In this document: positions 19,276 through 33,100 of the stretch, piece after piece
Layout: every line of letters begins with the position of its first letter
Numbering within the stretch: position 1 is the stretch's first letter
Assembly: GCA_000934455.1 (NCBI GenBank)
Contig: KN886170.1
Span: 21,094 to 85,093 of the forward strand
Origin: Apostichopus parvimensis
Lineage: Eukaryota > Echinodermata > Holothuroidea > Aspidochirotida > Stichopodidae
Direction of reading: 5' to 3'
Length of the DNA: 64,000 nucleotides
The notes under the pieces: generated by a model
The model's input: only the letters and a program-made list of their open reading frames with translations
Told to the model about the DNA's origin: nothing
Database searches by the model: none
Made by a program: the position numbers and the translations under genes

Positions 19276-21698
19276 CCAGTTGGGATATATTTTCAAGTGT
19301 TTCTAGTTCATCTTTGTATTATATTAGTCCAGATAGTTAGTTCTATGTTCATGTACATTCCATTATAATTTATTCACGACCCCTCTTGAAATTTTGAGGA
19401 ACAAAACAAAGAGGGAGATATTTTGTACTTTGTGAAAAAGTTTATAATTTTGTTTATTCTAATGATTTAAACATGCTTTAAAAGCATATATGCCACACAG
19501 TATAAAAAAACACCTTAATATTATTCTATGAATTAAAACCTTATAAAACCATTCAAAGGAAATAATACCTCAATGTCTGTAATTTTCAACACAAAAAGCT
19601 ATTCAGAAGGGGAATGTTTTAGTCATATATTATTCGCCTTGTTTTCTACAACATTATTATGGCAGGTTTGGTAGACTGCTTTTTCTAACTATGTGTTCTG
19701 GTCACTTGATTTTTAATATATAGTGTACTCAATAGAGAATAGTCTGAAGTGTTAAGCCCCAACCATAGGGTGTTTGATATCCCGATGTGCAGTTTGTCAA
19801 CCATGCATGACTCTCAGAACTGATAGTAGATAGCCTGCAAACACACTGTTACATTGAGGTAGTTCTTTCTTGCAAATGGCTTGAAGAGAATTGCTCATAT
19901 GCAAATTTCTGGGGACTATCGTTGACATGATTGTTGGAGGAAAAAGACATCACCCCCCCCCCCAAAAAAAAGCACATTGATATCTCTGTTACTGTCGAAT
20001 GTTATGACATTTGGGAAAGCCTATGGGTCTTTCAGGGAAACCCATAAATTGTTTTGGTCTAAAGCAATGAAAATCTTAGTCTAATGTAGGAACATGGAAC
20101 ATTGTTGTTCTATGTGGGAAGCTGTAAGATTTTTAATTTCATTTATACACACTATAAACTGAACCCCCACTCTCACAGCCTACCCACTCTTACAGCCTAA
20201 ATCATTAATCTTAGAACTCTGTTATTATGGCTTTTTGAGTGAAGTCTGTTTTCTAATATGTTAATAAATTTACATTTTTTGAGCAGGAGGAAAAAAAGTT
20301 AAATTTGGGAGAAGATCCTTCTTTTCTTCTCACTATGATGGCATTTCTTCCTATGCCCCAATTTTATCAACAATGACTTTTCTTCCTATACCAATTTATC
20401 AATGCTAACAGGGTAAAGTATTGCTTCCCATTATTATGACGGTTGTCGTGGTAAGGTAAAGGGCTGCCAGTATTTGAAATGGGACACAATGAATGGGACA
20501 ACTTTAGGATTGTACAAATTAAATATGAAAAATACTTGATTTATGTTGAGTCATAACTGACATACATTACATTTTACATAACAATATATTTACCATACGG
20601 TTCACCATACAATTTTTTTTTTTTTAATCTTCTTTCATAAATCAGCATAACATAGTCTGTCAAAATATGTAATAGTCGCTGCAGTATGTGTTCAGTAACT
20701 AACGGTTTCTGTGTAATAATCTCATCTGTTACCTAGCAACCAATTTGTATTCCGATGTACTCTGTTACTCCTTTTATGAATGTATAAAACACTCATATTG
20801 TATAAATTACGATTTTTCTATCCGGAGTGGAGGTTCGATGCAGGTGTCTATTTGCATAGCCCCTGGTGTTAGTTTTCACATTAAGGAATGTTTGATAACC
20901 GCAAATGCTTAAAGCAGAAAAGAGTGCGCACTAAATCCTGCCTTTCAAATTGACTTTCTTAAACCTTGAGTAAACTACCATTTGTAGATATTATCACCTT
21001 GATGAAAAATATAATCTCTTGAATGTGGTTGTTTAATTGTAAAGAGTTTGGTGGCTGGTTGGATGGATATCTATCTGTGAACTCAGTCAAAATATGATAT
21101 GTTTCTTGATAATGTTACTTCAAATCTGCATTTTGTAATTTTTCTATAAATTTTATCTAGGAAATTTCAAGTACCTGTGAAATAATGAAGAGAATTACCG
21201 TACTGATGACGATGTAAAACAAGTTTTATGTCAATAATGATAATTTTTATGATCTGTTAAAAAGGAAATAATAATAATATGAAAATGAAATTATATGTGT
21301 GAGTCTAAGATGCTAGTGTATATCTTCAGTGTGAGAAGGTTAACTATTAAAGTCTCTCCTAACTTAGTATATATGGGAGTATAAACATGTCGGAAAGTCA
21401 CTTTTACTATTGACAATACTATGTCAGATATGAAGTAAAGCAAATCAGTTGCAACTAGGTGAAACCAAAACACTAATTCTCTGTGCTATAGTTCAAGCCA
21501 CACGTTTCGTACCACTCGAACTTACCAGGAACAAACATCCAAAAATACAGTTGAAATCATGCAATGTTTCAGTGTCATTGTTTATCATTTTTTATCAAAA
21601 TCAGACAAGATACGCCTATGATTTGGAGAGTGTATATGTACACTGTGCTTATATTCAGGATTTTTCTCCGCTAGACTGCCTTTAGTAAAAAAGAATGA

Positions 21699-22133
21699 CT
21701 TATGTAAACTGTGCATATAAACACGCCTAATCCAAACACAAATATATATATATATATACATACAATACATACATACATATATATATATATTTATATATAT
21801 ATACATATATATATACACATATACATATACATATACATATATATACATATATATACATATATATACATATATGTATAAAAACACACACTACCACAGAACA
21901 ACACACAGGTACGTACCACATGAACTGTAAACTGTGCATTTAAACCACACCTAATCCAACAAAAATATACTTATATATACATATATATATACACACTACC
22001 ACAGAACAACACACAGATACCTACCATGATGTAAGCTGTAAACTTTGCATTTAAACCACACCAAATCAAAACACAAAAACATATAGATACACACTTCCAC
22101 AGAACAACACATAGCTATATACCACATGAGCTG
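21699..22133. repeat. Three-copy tandem repeat with variable TA/CA microsatellite cores
   Basis: Units start near 21699, 21927 and 22038 with GTAAACTGTGCAT(A/T)TAAAC and end with ACCACAGAACAACACA plus a TACCACATGA-like string. The unit length varies (about 228, 111 and 95 bp) because the internal ATATAC/TA run differs. Low-complexity Tyr/Ile/Met frames across it are not genes. Confidence 0.85.
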
Positions 22134-22329
22134 TAAACCATGTAACCCACAAATGAACCTAATCAGTTTCTTGTTATCTTTATAAAAGGAAATTTGTTGA
22201 CAAAGATGTACCACTGGAAAAACTTTGTTCTCCCATTGTGATTTGATAGCACTTTTAGCAAGTCACTAAAATACTCAGGTGTTTTGTTCTCCAAATATAA
22301 AGGACTTAATAAAATTTATGTATGTGTGG

Positions 22330-22600
22330 TATATGTAAATCACACATACCTAAAAGTTACACATTACACACAAATGCAAACCACGTACCCCAAACATAAA
22401 CTACACATTGCAGAAGACATATATAACAGGTTTATGAATAGCACACACATAATTTACACACAACCCACACAAATACAAAGCACACAACCCACACAAATTT
22501 CTATACATACATTACAGAAAACATGTAGTACTTATCCACACATAACACACACTACACATATATACACAATCTACGTACAACCCACAAACTATTTGATACA
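22330..22600. repeat. CA-rich simple sequence
   Basis: Interrupted ACACAC, CCCACACAAAT and TACACA motifs over about 270 nt; compositional only. Confidence 0.6.
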
Positions 22601-23394
22601 TGACTGTGATGGTGACAAATGCTTGTACTTATGGAATCATAAAATGTATATATCTGTTAATTCAATGTATATATAGGTCTGTTAATTCAAGTTTCACATT
22701 TTTAATGACAGTACTAATGAACTAATGATATGTGTGATTTGTAATTCTATACGTTGAAACGATACAATGTTTATTGTGGCAAGAAAAGTAATAAATTCAA
22801 TTCACATCTTGTATATTAATTTCTTCTTTGTTATATTTTGTTAAAATGAGTCCACCCAGTCAATTTATCTTCTCTAATGTGAAGAAAAATTCCAACAAAG
22901 AAAAGAAAAAACCAAAATACATCCCATAATTTGTTTCTCTCTTTTATTATTTCTCGTTGAAAAATAGAAAGCACATTTTCACTTTTCAGATATATTTACT
23001 AAACTTCTCAACTTGATTATAAAACCTTGGTAGAAGTGTTTCTAGGGATTATTCATAAAATAAACCTCATTAGTTTCTTGAAAACTCTGCAAAAGGAAAT
23101 TTCTGACAATGATTTGTATCCCAGGAAAAAAAAAAGATTCCCTCTTTGTTATCTAAGAACACTTCCAAATAAATCACTAAATACCCATGTGTCTTGTTCT
23201 CTGTATACTTGATATTCTCTTGAATTTTCCTTACGTAGATTTCCGAAGATTATAGTCGTCCAAATTGTTACCCAACATCGAAGATGGTTAGACCAACTCA
23301 TTTCCGAAGTGGAGTAAAAATTAACTTTTATAAAGATTAAGTGGAAGAGACAGTGATGTGCTTGAGTAACTTCATTTTGTTAAAATTTGTAGAA

Positions 23395-23715
23395 AAATTG
23401 GCCTTCATTTGTATTTAGTCCAATCCATGAAGTGTTCATCTAAGTAAGATCAAATTGATAACATGCCTTAATCTGTCTTTAGTCAAACCTATGAAAAGTT
23501 CATCTAAGTAAGATCAAATTAAAAACATGCCATAAATTGTATTTAGTCAAACCTATGAAGTGTTCTGAATAGATCAACTTAAAAACATGCCTTATTTTAT
23601 AATTAGTCAAACAACCACAGGGTGTTCATCTAAATGAGGTCACACATTAAAAACATGCCTCAATTTGTAATCAGTCAAACCCACAGACCTAAATTAGGTC
23701 ATATTAATAACGTTT
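23395..23715. repeat. Degenerate tandem repeat, unit about 60 bp, 5 copies
   Basis: Each unit carries AACATGCCTTAATTTGTATT-like sequence, then TTAGTCAAACCTATGAA, GTTCATCTAAGTAAGATCA. Copies differ by substitutions and small deletions, indicating an old array. Confidence 0.85.
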
Positions 23716-24126
23716 TAGATATTTTCATCAAATGAGTGCTAATACTCTGCATTAATTTATGACCCCATTTGGTGTATAGATTCTGTTATTCCAACAGACT
23801 ACTATTTTACTATTAATCACATCCAAATAGCAGCAATTGTCAACATTTTGTCTATGTTATTTCAAATAATGAAAATATAAAAAATAAAAATGAAGATATT
23901 AAGCTGCATAGTAGTTATGGGAATTGATGTTTAAGTTAATATCAGCATCAAACAAAAATATTGTACTTTTCAGCTTGATATAAAATTTGTATCCCTTTGG
24001 TATTTATTTTAATGGATTAAAGTTGTTAAAAGATTTCATTTTCTGTATGGTTATTAATAATATCTGCTGATAGTTTAGATTTAGCGATAAAACGTGACCA
24101 CATCCAGGTATGTTCGATAGTCTAGC

Positions 24127-27100
24127 TCATGTCGCTGGTAAACGACCTGTGATATGACTAACTTGTTTTTTCCCTGTCGGAGACATGAATAGGTCTTGTT
24201 TAGTGCTAAGTACGTCACAAAGTATGTTGAGGAGAGCTGTGTGTCTGCTGTACATGGCTGGCGTCTAAAGAAATAACGGAAATTTAAAAAAATTGTGTCT
24301 CTTGAATGAGTAGCATGTGTTTTGTGGATGACAAAAGCTAACCCAAAGTTTAATATATACTTAGAACAACAAATTAGATAATAAGCTGTGTTTGTGTTCG
24401 CTTACAAAGGTGACCAATTTACAACGTGACCTTCATTCGTGTTCATCAGTGAAACATCTGCTTTGCCTATTCTTGTAAAAACCCAATGTTTCTGTTGTCC
24501 TTGGAAGTTATAGAAGGTATGATGTTGGATTGCGATCCCGTTTACTCATACGCTGAAAACTCAAATAAAATCACCACAAAGACTTGCCAAAGTTGAACAA
24601 AACTGTTTGGATTGGCAGTGTGCCATCTGTGTCCCACTCCTCATATAGCTAGTATTTCAACCAAAACTCAATTTTTGGGGAAAACAAACTGAAATTCACA
24701 GTTTAATTGCCACAATTACAGACTCATTATGTCCAATAATGCTGTTCCATTGTTCACACAAATTTTGATTCCTGTCCTGTCAGCCTATTACATCATTCAT
24801 TACTGACAATAGGTAGCCTACACCACAATACTACAAAAGGGACACTTTCTTCCATTTGTGTTCTTTCTCAAACAAAGAGTAAATCACAAACTCACTAGCA
24901 CTCACAGGTCAGGTGGTTGTGGCCATAACTAATGCAACCAACATTTCCCGAATGACTGGCTCACTCTTTTGCGCAAGAACTGAGCTCATTTGCGCAAAAA
25001 GACATATCTCACTGTACACTTGCACCTACCAGCTGCAGAAGAGGTAGTAGGTGGCTAGCTAGGCTAATTTCATTTGTCAACTTCGAGTTCATAATAAAAT
25101 GCATATTTGGAATTTTAAAAAAAAAAAATGTAAAAATTGAAAATTTATGAAAATGATTTTCTATGAGATATTACTCACCATATCTGCTCGGTAGTCCAAC
25201 CCTAACGAGTCATCAACCATTCCCTTGATGTCTTTCCTTAATTTCATGAGGACCCTCGCGGTGTCTTTGGTTGCGTAGAAGGACCCGATGGTCTTAGAAC
25301 CGGCGTCGGCCACCACGATCCTCATCATTTCCGACCAATCCTCCGCAGACAAATTTCCGTTTGTGTCGAGGACTCTTTCTATTTCTGGATAAAAGTGAAT
25401 TTTTTATGCATTTTGCGATTTAAAAATTGGATCATCTGTTATTACTCAAGCACCACCTGGTTATGAAGAAGAATCGTGCTGTATTATTCCAATGGACAAG
25501 AGACACTTATAAAAGAGCAAGAAACAGGTCACTTATTTCTTGGACTTATTTCTTTGTGGAACAATCTTCCGATCAACTTGAAATCTTATACTTCTGTGGC
25601 TTCGTTCAGGCGAAAATTACTATGAAAGCCTTTATTGATTGTATCCGTTGTAAGGGGTGGGAGTTGGTGGTGGTGGTGGGGGGAGGGGGGTAGTGTTTTA
25701 GGTCTTTTTGTTAAGGTTATCCTTTTTTGGGGGGTAGTTCTTTTATAGGTGTTAAGGTTATCTATTTTCTTTGATGGGAGTACTCTATTCGATTAAGCCC
25801 AAAAGGGTTTCTTAGTTTACTTTCTTTCACATTTTTTTTTTACTTATTTGCAGTTATATTGTCTTGTTCACCTTGTTATACTATGTGATGAAATAAATAA
25901 TAAAAAAAATAAATAAATAAAAAACTTATAGCACTGAAGGATCTTACAGAATGAATGAACCTATTTAAGGTATTTTGAAATATAATGTAAAATCTGTTTG
26001 ATTATACAGTGGGATTAATACTGTAAAACTGTGTACTAATAAGTGTGTATGACGTTATCATTGCAACGCAAGCTATTACGTGCATTTAACAGTAATTACT
26101 ATGATACACTGATATGGTAACATGCACCACCCCCCTCCTCCTCCCCCTCCCCTGGTGGAGGATGGATAAAAGGTTATGACATGACCCCTATTTAATGCCC
26201 AATTCTATCTACTGAGAAAATTACACCCACCTTGTGCAGAGGGAACTTTACAATAGACCAGTTGGTTACTGAAACAGATAAGGGCCAGAGGATGGACCAT
26301 GGATGTATCGTGGATGAATATCTCCCCGGATTGCATCTGTCGGTTCAAGCAGAGAGACGAAGTGGTAAAGAGAAGGAAGGAGTCAAGAAATCATTCCCAG
26401 AGCTAGATTGGGAATCAGATCCTCCGTGTAGCTTATGGTAGGGAAATGTTTACACAAGAACTGTTCCTCCCGTCACTTTCAAGTATGTTATTTCATCACA
26501 GGTGCCATGGGTGATAGACTAACCTTGCTGAAGTAAGTAAACCATCTGCTTGGAAACGACTTCTCTGCGGCGTTGACTGATTTCCGGCTTAAAAGAAGTC
26601 TGGGAGAGTTGCTGTAAAACAAAGAGCAGAAGATATTTCTCTTAACATTATGCGGCTATATTCAAGACGGAGTAAAGAGTAACTTTTCATATGCCAGAGT
26701 GCATTTTATCTTCGATATTATTCAGAACTCTAACTTAGTGTGGTCGGACAACAAACATATCTGGCAATCCATGAGCTAGTAGCCCTATTTGGTGACAGTC
26801 CTTTGTGACACACACAAACTTCCAACTTTCAAATAAGTTGATTTGTGTGTGACACTGCTGTGCGACCTTCGTACTAACAGCCACTGACAAGTGCAGCATT
26901 CAAAAGTTAAATAAACCCTTTTGTGAAAATCAGACATCTTGAATTACATGGCTGAAATCTATTGATAAATCTGTTCACCGTTTAGAGAGATTATAACAAT
27001 CTGTTTGGAGACCACAGCTTCAAGAACCGAGAATGGTTTCATCCCGTTCGTCGTAGGCTTGTCAAAGAGATTTCTTTAAAATTACCTTTACTGGAGGAAT

Positions 27101-30100
27101 CGACCCTAGAAACAGTTGAGTTTAAACAATCAAACTTAATCTCCAGGGCTAGTCCTCCTTGATGACTTAAATAAAGAGCATTTGATAGCAATAAAAATGG
27201 GAATTTTATGTTTATTTTTTTGCACTGTGTTCCTTAAAGTCAAATGCTGATGAATATGCGATAACGACTATTGCTGTCCATCTTATTTTTACGATCTACG
27301 GAGCTTTTAGCATGTTTGCGCTGTTATCCACTGTTGCTTCACCATCTTTGTCGAAAGCTCCATATGAGGGGTCACCGTCATCATGAGGCAAATGCTATTA
27401 CTCAATTTACAAATCAAATTATAAATGTATTTAAAAAAAAACGTTCAAAAAACAATATAGGTATGAAAATTTTATTCCATATAAATTGTATGTTTCACTG
27501 GACCTTCAGATTAAATCTGTCAGACCTTAAAATTTTCCCCAAATCTGTGATGATCTTTTTCACTTATCAAAGGACACTTGAATCAACATTGGTTATCACT
27601 TTGAATACCTCTAGAAATCACACATTTCCTTGCCTTCCCTCTCTTAAGTTGAAACCTAACCTTCCACATTGAAACACCGTTCTGACCGTAAAGGTAAAGC
27701 TATGGTCAGTAAATTATGTTTAAATTGTGTGCAATTTTTGTGTCTTTGTGTCAGGGGTTTCCAGATCAATTATATTTACAGCAAATATGCAACACTTACT
27801 GATCCCTGAAGGAGATTTTCCTTAGATGGAGCTTCCGTTGCTCAAACTTCCCGAGAGTAGCTTTCACGACGTTTGAGAAGAACGACCTCAGGAGGACCCC
27901 CTACACGGTGGGTAAAAATAAAAATGGTTGAAAAGATGGATTTAATTAACTTTACTGCTAAAATCAGGTATTATGCTTGTCGAATGCCAAACCTTTTGTA
28001 TAAATGATAAAGCTGATGAATTTTCATAATCTTGTCTTGTGCAAGCATCTTGTTTAACAGTGAACCCATAAATATCCTCTATATGGGTTGAATATATAGA
28101 AACTAAGTTTCTCTGTTTAATATTCACCTTGGTCAATTCCTCGTCATCAAAGTCACTGGAGGAGTCACACTCCATCAAGCAATCTTTAGCCGAGACAAGC
28201 AAACCAGCCTCTTCGAGATTCTCAGCAAACTGTTGGCGTAGACCTGCCAAGAGGGGGAAAAAAGAACAGTTCAATGCACGATAAATCTATATGTTTGTTC
28301 ATATAAAGACAATTAGTTCCAAAATATAGAGCGGTACTAAGTCCTCTACATAGTACTATACATAGGAATGTACACAGTATTGTACACATACTCTACATAG
28401 TACTGTACAGAGTATTTAACATAGTACTTACACAGTACTGTACATAGTACTTACACAGTACTGTACATAGTACTTACACAGTACTGTACATAGTACCGCA
28501 CACAGTATTTTACCTAGTACTTACACAATACTGTACATAGTACTGCACACAGTATACTATTTTACATAGTACTTACACAGTACTGTACAAAGTACTGCAC
28601 ACAATATTTAACATAGTACTTACACAGTACTGTACATAGTACTGCACACAATATTTAACATAGTACTTACACAGTACTGTACATAGTACTGCACACATTA
28701 TTTAACATAGTACTTACACAGTACTGTACATAGTACTGCACACATTATTTAACATAGTACTTACACAGTACTTTACATAGTACTGCACACAGTATTTTAC
28801 ATAGTACCTACACAGTACTGTACACAGTATTTAACATAGCACTTACACAGTACTGTACAGAGTATTGCACACAGTATTTAACATAGTACTTACACAGTAC
28901 TTTACATAGTACCGCACACAGTATTTAACATAGCACTTACACAGTACTGTACATAGTACTGTACACAGTATTTAACATAGTACTTACACAGTACTGTACA
29001 TAGTACTGCACACAGTATTTTACACAGTACTTACACAGTACTTTTATACACGGTACTAAACATAGTATTTTACATAGTACTTTACATATTACTATACATA
29101 GTATTGTACATAGTACTGTCCACAGTAATGTATATAGTACTGTACATAGTGCTGTTCATACTAGTTTACATATTTCTGTACATACAACTTGACATAGTCC
29201 AGTGCTGTCGCTTACTATACTGTGACACATTTTTTGGAGGCCAGTAAAATTCTATAAAATATATATATATTTTTTTAGAATATTCACAAAAAAAGACCGC
29301 TGAAGTGCAATGAATGATACCACTAGATCTTCCAGCAATATTGCAACAAATCTGCCGGGTCATTGAAACTTTGACCATCCAACGGTGAATTCTGTTTGTA
29401 AAAAAAAAATTGCAAATTGTTGAGGGGATACCTTTAATGAAGTACATGGTCGGTCTGTGTATCAGGTGTACATCTTCAAAGTTGCCTGCCGTTTCTCGCC
29501 CGTCTCTCGTTGCTCCCAGCCATTGGTTAAACAGATTGACAGCCGTTAAGTGATCGCTGTAGCTCCTGTCAGAAAAAATTTTCTTGACCTGAAAATGACG
29601 CCAATAAAATAAATCGCCAGTTAATCAGTGTATGAAGGTTGACACAACCTTGTTGCGTTTCATAACTGAAACGATACGAGCCCCAGTTTTCAATAGCGAA
29701 TTTATTAAAATATCAACAGTGATTATGCATACTCGAACCATAACGAACAGCCAGTTGTTACATTTTTGCCAGTGCTAATAGCACTCTATACTGGCCTCTT
29801 ATGTTATGCTCCAAACACTCGTACTGACAGTATGAACCTAACCATACTGTGAACTGTACTGTACTGTGAACTGACAGTATGCACAGTTCCTAACCCTTTG
29901 TCTTCTGCATGATGCATGAATATTCATACTACGCATACTGTCAGTACAGACTGCTATGGGAAACTGTTCACCATAAATAAATCATGAGTTTAGTGATAAT
30001 GGTTGGTTGGGTTTTACTAAAAACTAAACTATATTTTTACCTTCATAACGGCTGGTCTGTTCTCCATGCTATCTCTGAAGGGTTCCCTGCTACTGAGTCT

Positions 30101-33100
30101 TGAGGCAATGGTTAACACTGGACTGACACATCTAACAGACAAAAACAGAACAGTTTCTTTGAAAGTATCAAGTCAAATGTTAGTAGCCTTGAGTTTCGAT
30201 CTGTTTTTTATTGATTTTATTGAGTTTTAGTTTATAAATGTCACGTTTTCTTTTAAATTGATTTATTCCTAAACTTCCTATATCTATAAATAGTTTGAAT
30301 GTATACTGAAATAAATCAAATTGAACCAAAATGAACTGAAGTGAACAGAAACGACATTTACTGATCATTTCTCTTTCCAAATTGGTTTCTCTATGGGTAT
30401 TTCCCTGTATTTCATCACCTTGTCGCAATATGATTCGACGAGTTATCCAGTAGTGGTATTGTGCATTCATATATACCATTAATGTAGTGAAGACCACCAT
30501 ATTACTACACATATTTACTAGTTTCACTTCAAGCTGGTTCACTTCAAGTTGGTTCTTCACAAAGGTTGACACAATATGGCCACTAATACGGTGAGACTGA
30601 TTTTCCTTTCATGTTACTGATCAGAGGAGAAATTCAAAAAACCTTCTATAGCTTTCATAGTCTGCTCTCATGTATAGGAAGTAAGACAATAACTTTAAGA
30701 TTTGGTTCTGGACTACATGTCATTGTATTTTTGGCCTACCATGCTATTACAATTAAAAATGGGTTAGGCTTGTAGGCGTTTCCTGTCTTGCACAAAATCT
30801 AAAAATTTTTACAGTGGTTGTTTATGACTTGGCATTAATTTTAAAGCTATATGGCATTTTTGCTGTTCCCTTTTTGAGGCTTATGTCAAGCCCTATATAA
30901 TTATTTTTATTATTATTATTAGTTTTTTGTGATGGGCTTTTTGAACTCGTCATTGACGACTTTTGGATTGCTGGCGCGAACATTGATGTTCTTGGTTATG
31001 CGTTACATACAATTTAATGCATATTACAGTCCACAGCTTTTAGCTTGTGACAGAGCCATTTTTCTAGTAAAAACAATGTTTTGATTGCACAGCACACAAC
31101 ATAGCTGATGAAGACAAAACTTGAAAGTTGTTGTCTTCAAACTTGTGATGGGGTGGGGGGTGGTGGGGGGTAGGGGGGATGCAGTGGCACAATCCTGATC
31201 TAGCTGAGGAAGCACAGCCCTTGAAATGAACTATCCTTACATTCAATTCTTTACTAGGAATCATCAGCAGCAGCGGAAACAAGGACATCTCGCTTGGTTC
31301 ATCTGAATGTTGGAGGGGTAATTTACACCATCTCTCGAGAGACCCTCACCAGCAATCAAAACTCAATGCTAGCTATTATGTTCAACCAGCAAAAGATGCC
31401 TCCAGCTGAGAAAGATGAGTCCGGACAGTACTTGATCGACAGAGATGGACAATTATTCCGATACGTCCTCAACTATCTACGGAATGATGAATTGAATCTG
31501 CCCACAGGATTCAGTGAATACAAACAGCTACTAGCGGAAGCCAGATTCTACCAGATAAATCCCTTGATCGAGGAGATTCAGACTATTTTTGACAAAGATG
31601 CGAGTGTCAACTTGAATGTCGGAGGGCAACGTTATGTCACTTCAAAATCCAATCTGTCAAAATTTAAAGAATCTTTGCTATGCAGAATGCTCACCAACGA
31701 AGATAAAACAATCCGGAGAGGCGATTACGGTTATTTCACCATTGATAGGGACGGAGTCCTGTTCCGGCACATCCTGAACTTCCTACGAGATGGAGAGCTC
31801 AATCTTCCANNNNNNNNNNNNNNNNNNNNNNNNNNNNNNNNNNNNNNNNNNNNNNNNNNNNNNNNNNNNNNNNNNNNNNNNNNNNNNNNNNNNNNNNNNN
31901 NNNNNNNNNNNNNNNNNNNNNNNNNNNNNNNNNNNNNNNNNNNNNNNNNNNNNNNNNNNNNNNNNNNNNNNNNNNNNNNNNNNNNNNNNNNNNNNNNNNN
32001 NNNNNNNNNNNNNNNNNNNNNNNNNNNNNNNNNNNNNNNNNNNNNNNNNNNNNNNNNNNNNNNNNNNNNNNNNNNNNNNNNNNNNNNNNNNNNNNNNNNN
32101 NNNNNNNNNCACATCCTGAACTTCCTACGAGATGGAGAGCTCAATCTTCCAAAAGATTTCCCCGAGCTCAAGCAACTGCTCGCCGAAGCCAGATTCTACC
32201 AGATTAAGTCCCTTGAAGAGGAAATATTGATCTTACTCGAAGAAGATATTACTTTCATAGTCGGAGGCCTTACTCACAAGACGAGGAAAGCCAACCTCAT
32301 CAAGTACCCGGAATCTTCATTTGGTAAAATGTTCTCAAACAGGCAGACTTTCAAGAGAGACAGGCTGGGCCGATACATCATCCAACTCTTCGAAGAGGAC
32401 AGAGAATTATTCCAACACGTTCTAGACTTTATGGAAAAAGGAAAGTTGCATTTACCACTGAACTTTCACAAACATCTTAAGCTGGGCTCTCAAGCAAATG
32501 GCTTTGGTCTGACAGAGATGGCGCAAGAGATCTTTGAGAGGCTAATTGGATTAGACATCATTAATCTGAACGTAGGTGGGGTACGTTATGTCACTCACAG
32601 AAGAAACCTCTGCCATATCAGGCAGTCCTTACTCTGGGAAGTGTTTAACGTGGAAGATGACCCGTCATTGGGGCTGCATTATGGAACAGTGTCGCAGGAT
32701 AACGACGGAAACTACTTCATAGATGGAAATGGTGACCTCTTCAGATATGTCTTAGATTTCCTACTGACTGGAAAACTTGCTCTTCCGGAAAACTTCTGTC
32801 AACATAAGCAACTGCTCTTAGAAGCAAACAAATATAGAATACCTAACATGGCGCTTGCTCTAGGTCCATATTGCTCCTAAATGAAAATCCATCGCAGGAT
32901 CACTTTTATTGATAAATCAGTTATAGTAACAACGTTTGAACATTTCACTTAAAGCCAGTCAATCCCATCTCCCAGATACTTTCGAAACAAAACCATTCCT
33001 CTCCCTCCTCTCTCCAAAACGGAAAATTTCAAGACCGAACGAGGACCTCGTTTCTGATTGGGTTGAACGTTTGCTTTCTTTCTAAATATTTCTCAAGTTA

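Larger units (their letters stand above)
18785..24126. other. Intergenic or 3' UTR region between convergent genes
   Basis: No coding exon recognised. It holds a purine-only tract near 19.2 kb, a three-copy tandem repeat with TA/CA cores at 21.7-22.1 kb, CA-rich sequence at 22.3-22.6 kb and a degenerate 60-bp repeat at 23.4-23.7 kb. Much of the first kilobase may be kinase 3' UTR. Confidence 0.6.

Noticed and set aside
21585-21939. Frames of Ile/Tyr/Val/Met repeats on the minus strand
   Set aside because: Products of TA/CA microsatellites.
25161-25352. EF-hand-like separate gene ([13 protein letters not shown])
   Set aside because: Phase and residue similarity ([16 protein letters not shown]) show it is the penultimate DHX30 exon, aligned with the end of the vertebrate protein; the loop resemblance is probably chance.
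28321-29190. Possible CRISPR-like array
   Set aside because: Units are contiguous with no unique spacers, and the genome is a eukaryote; this is a simple satellite.
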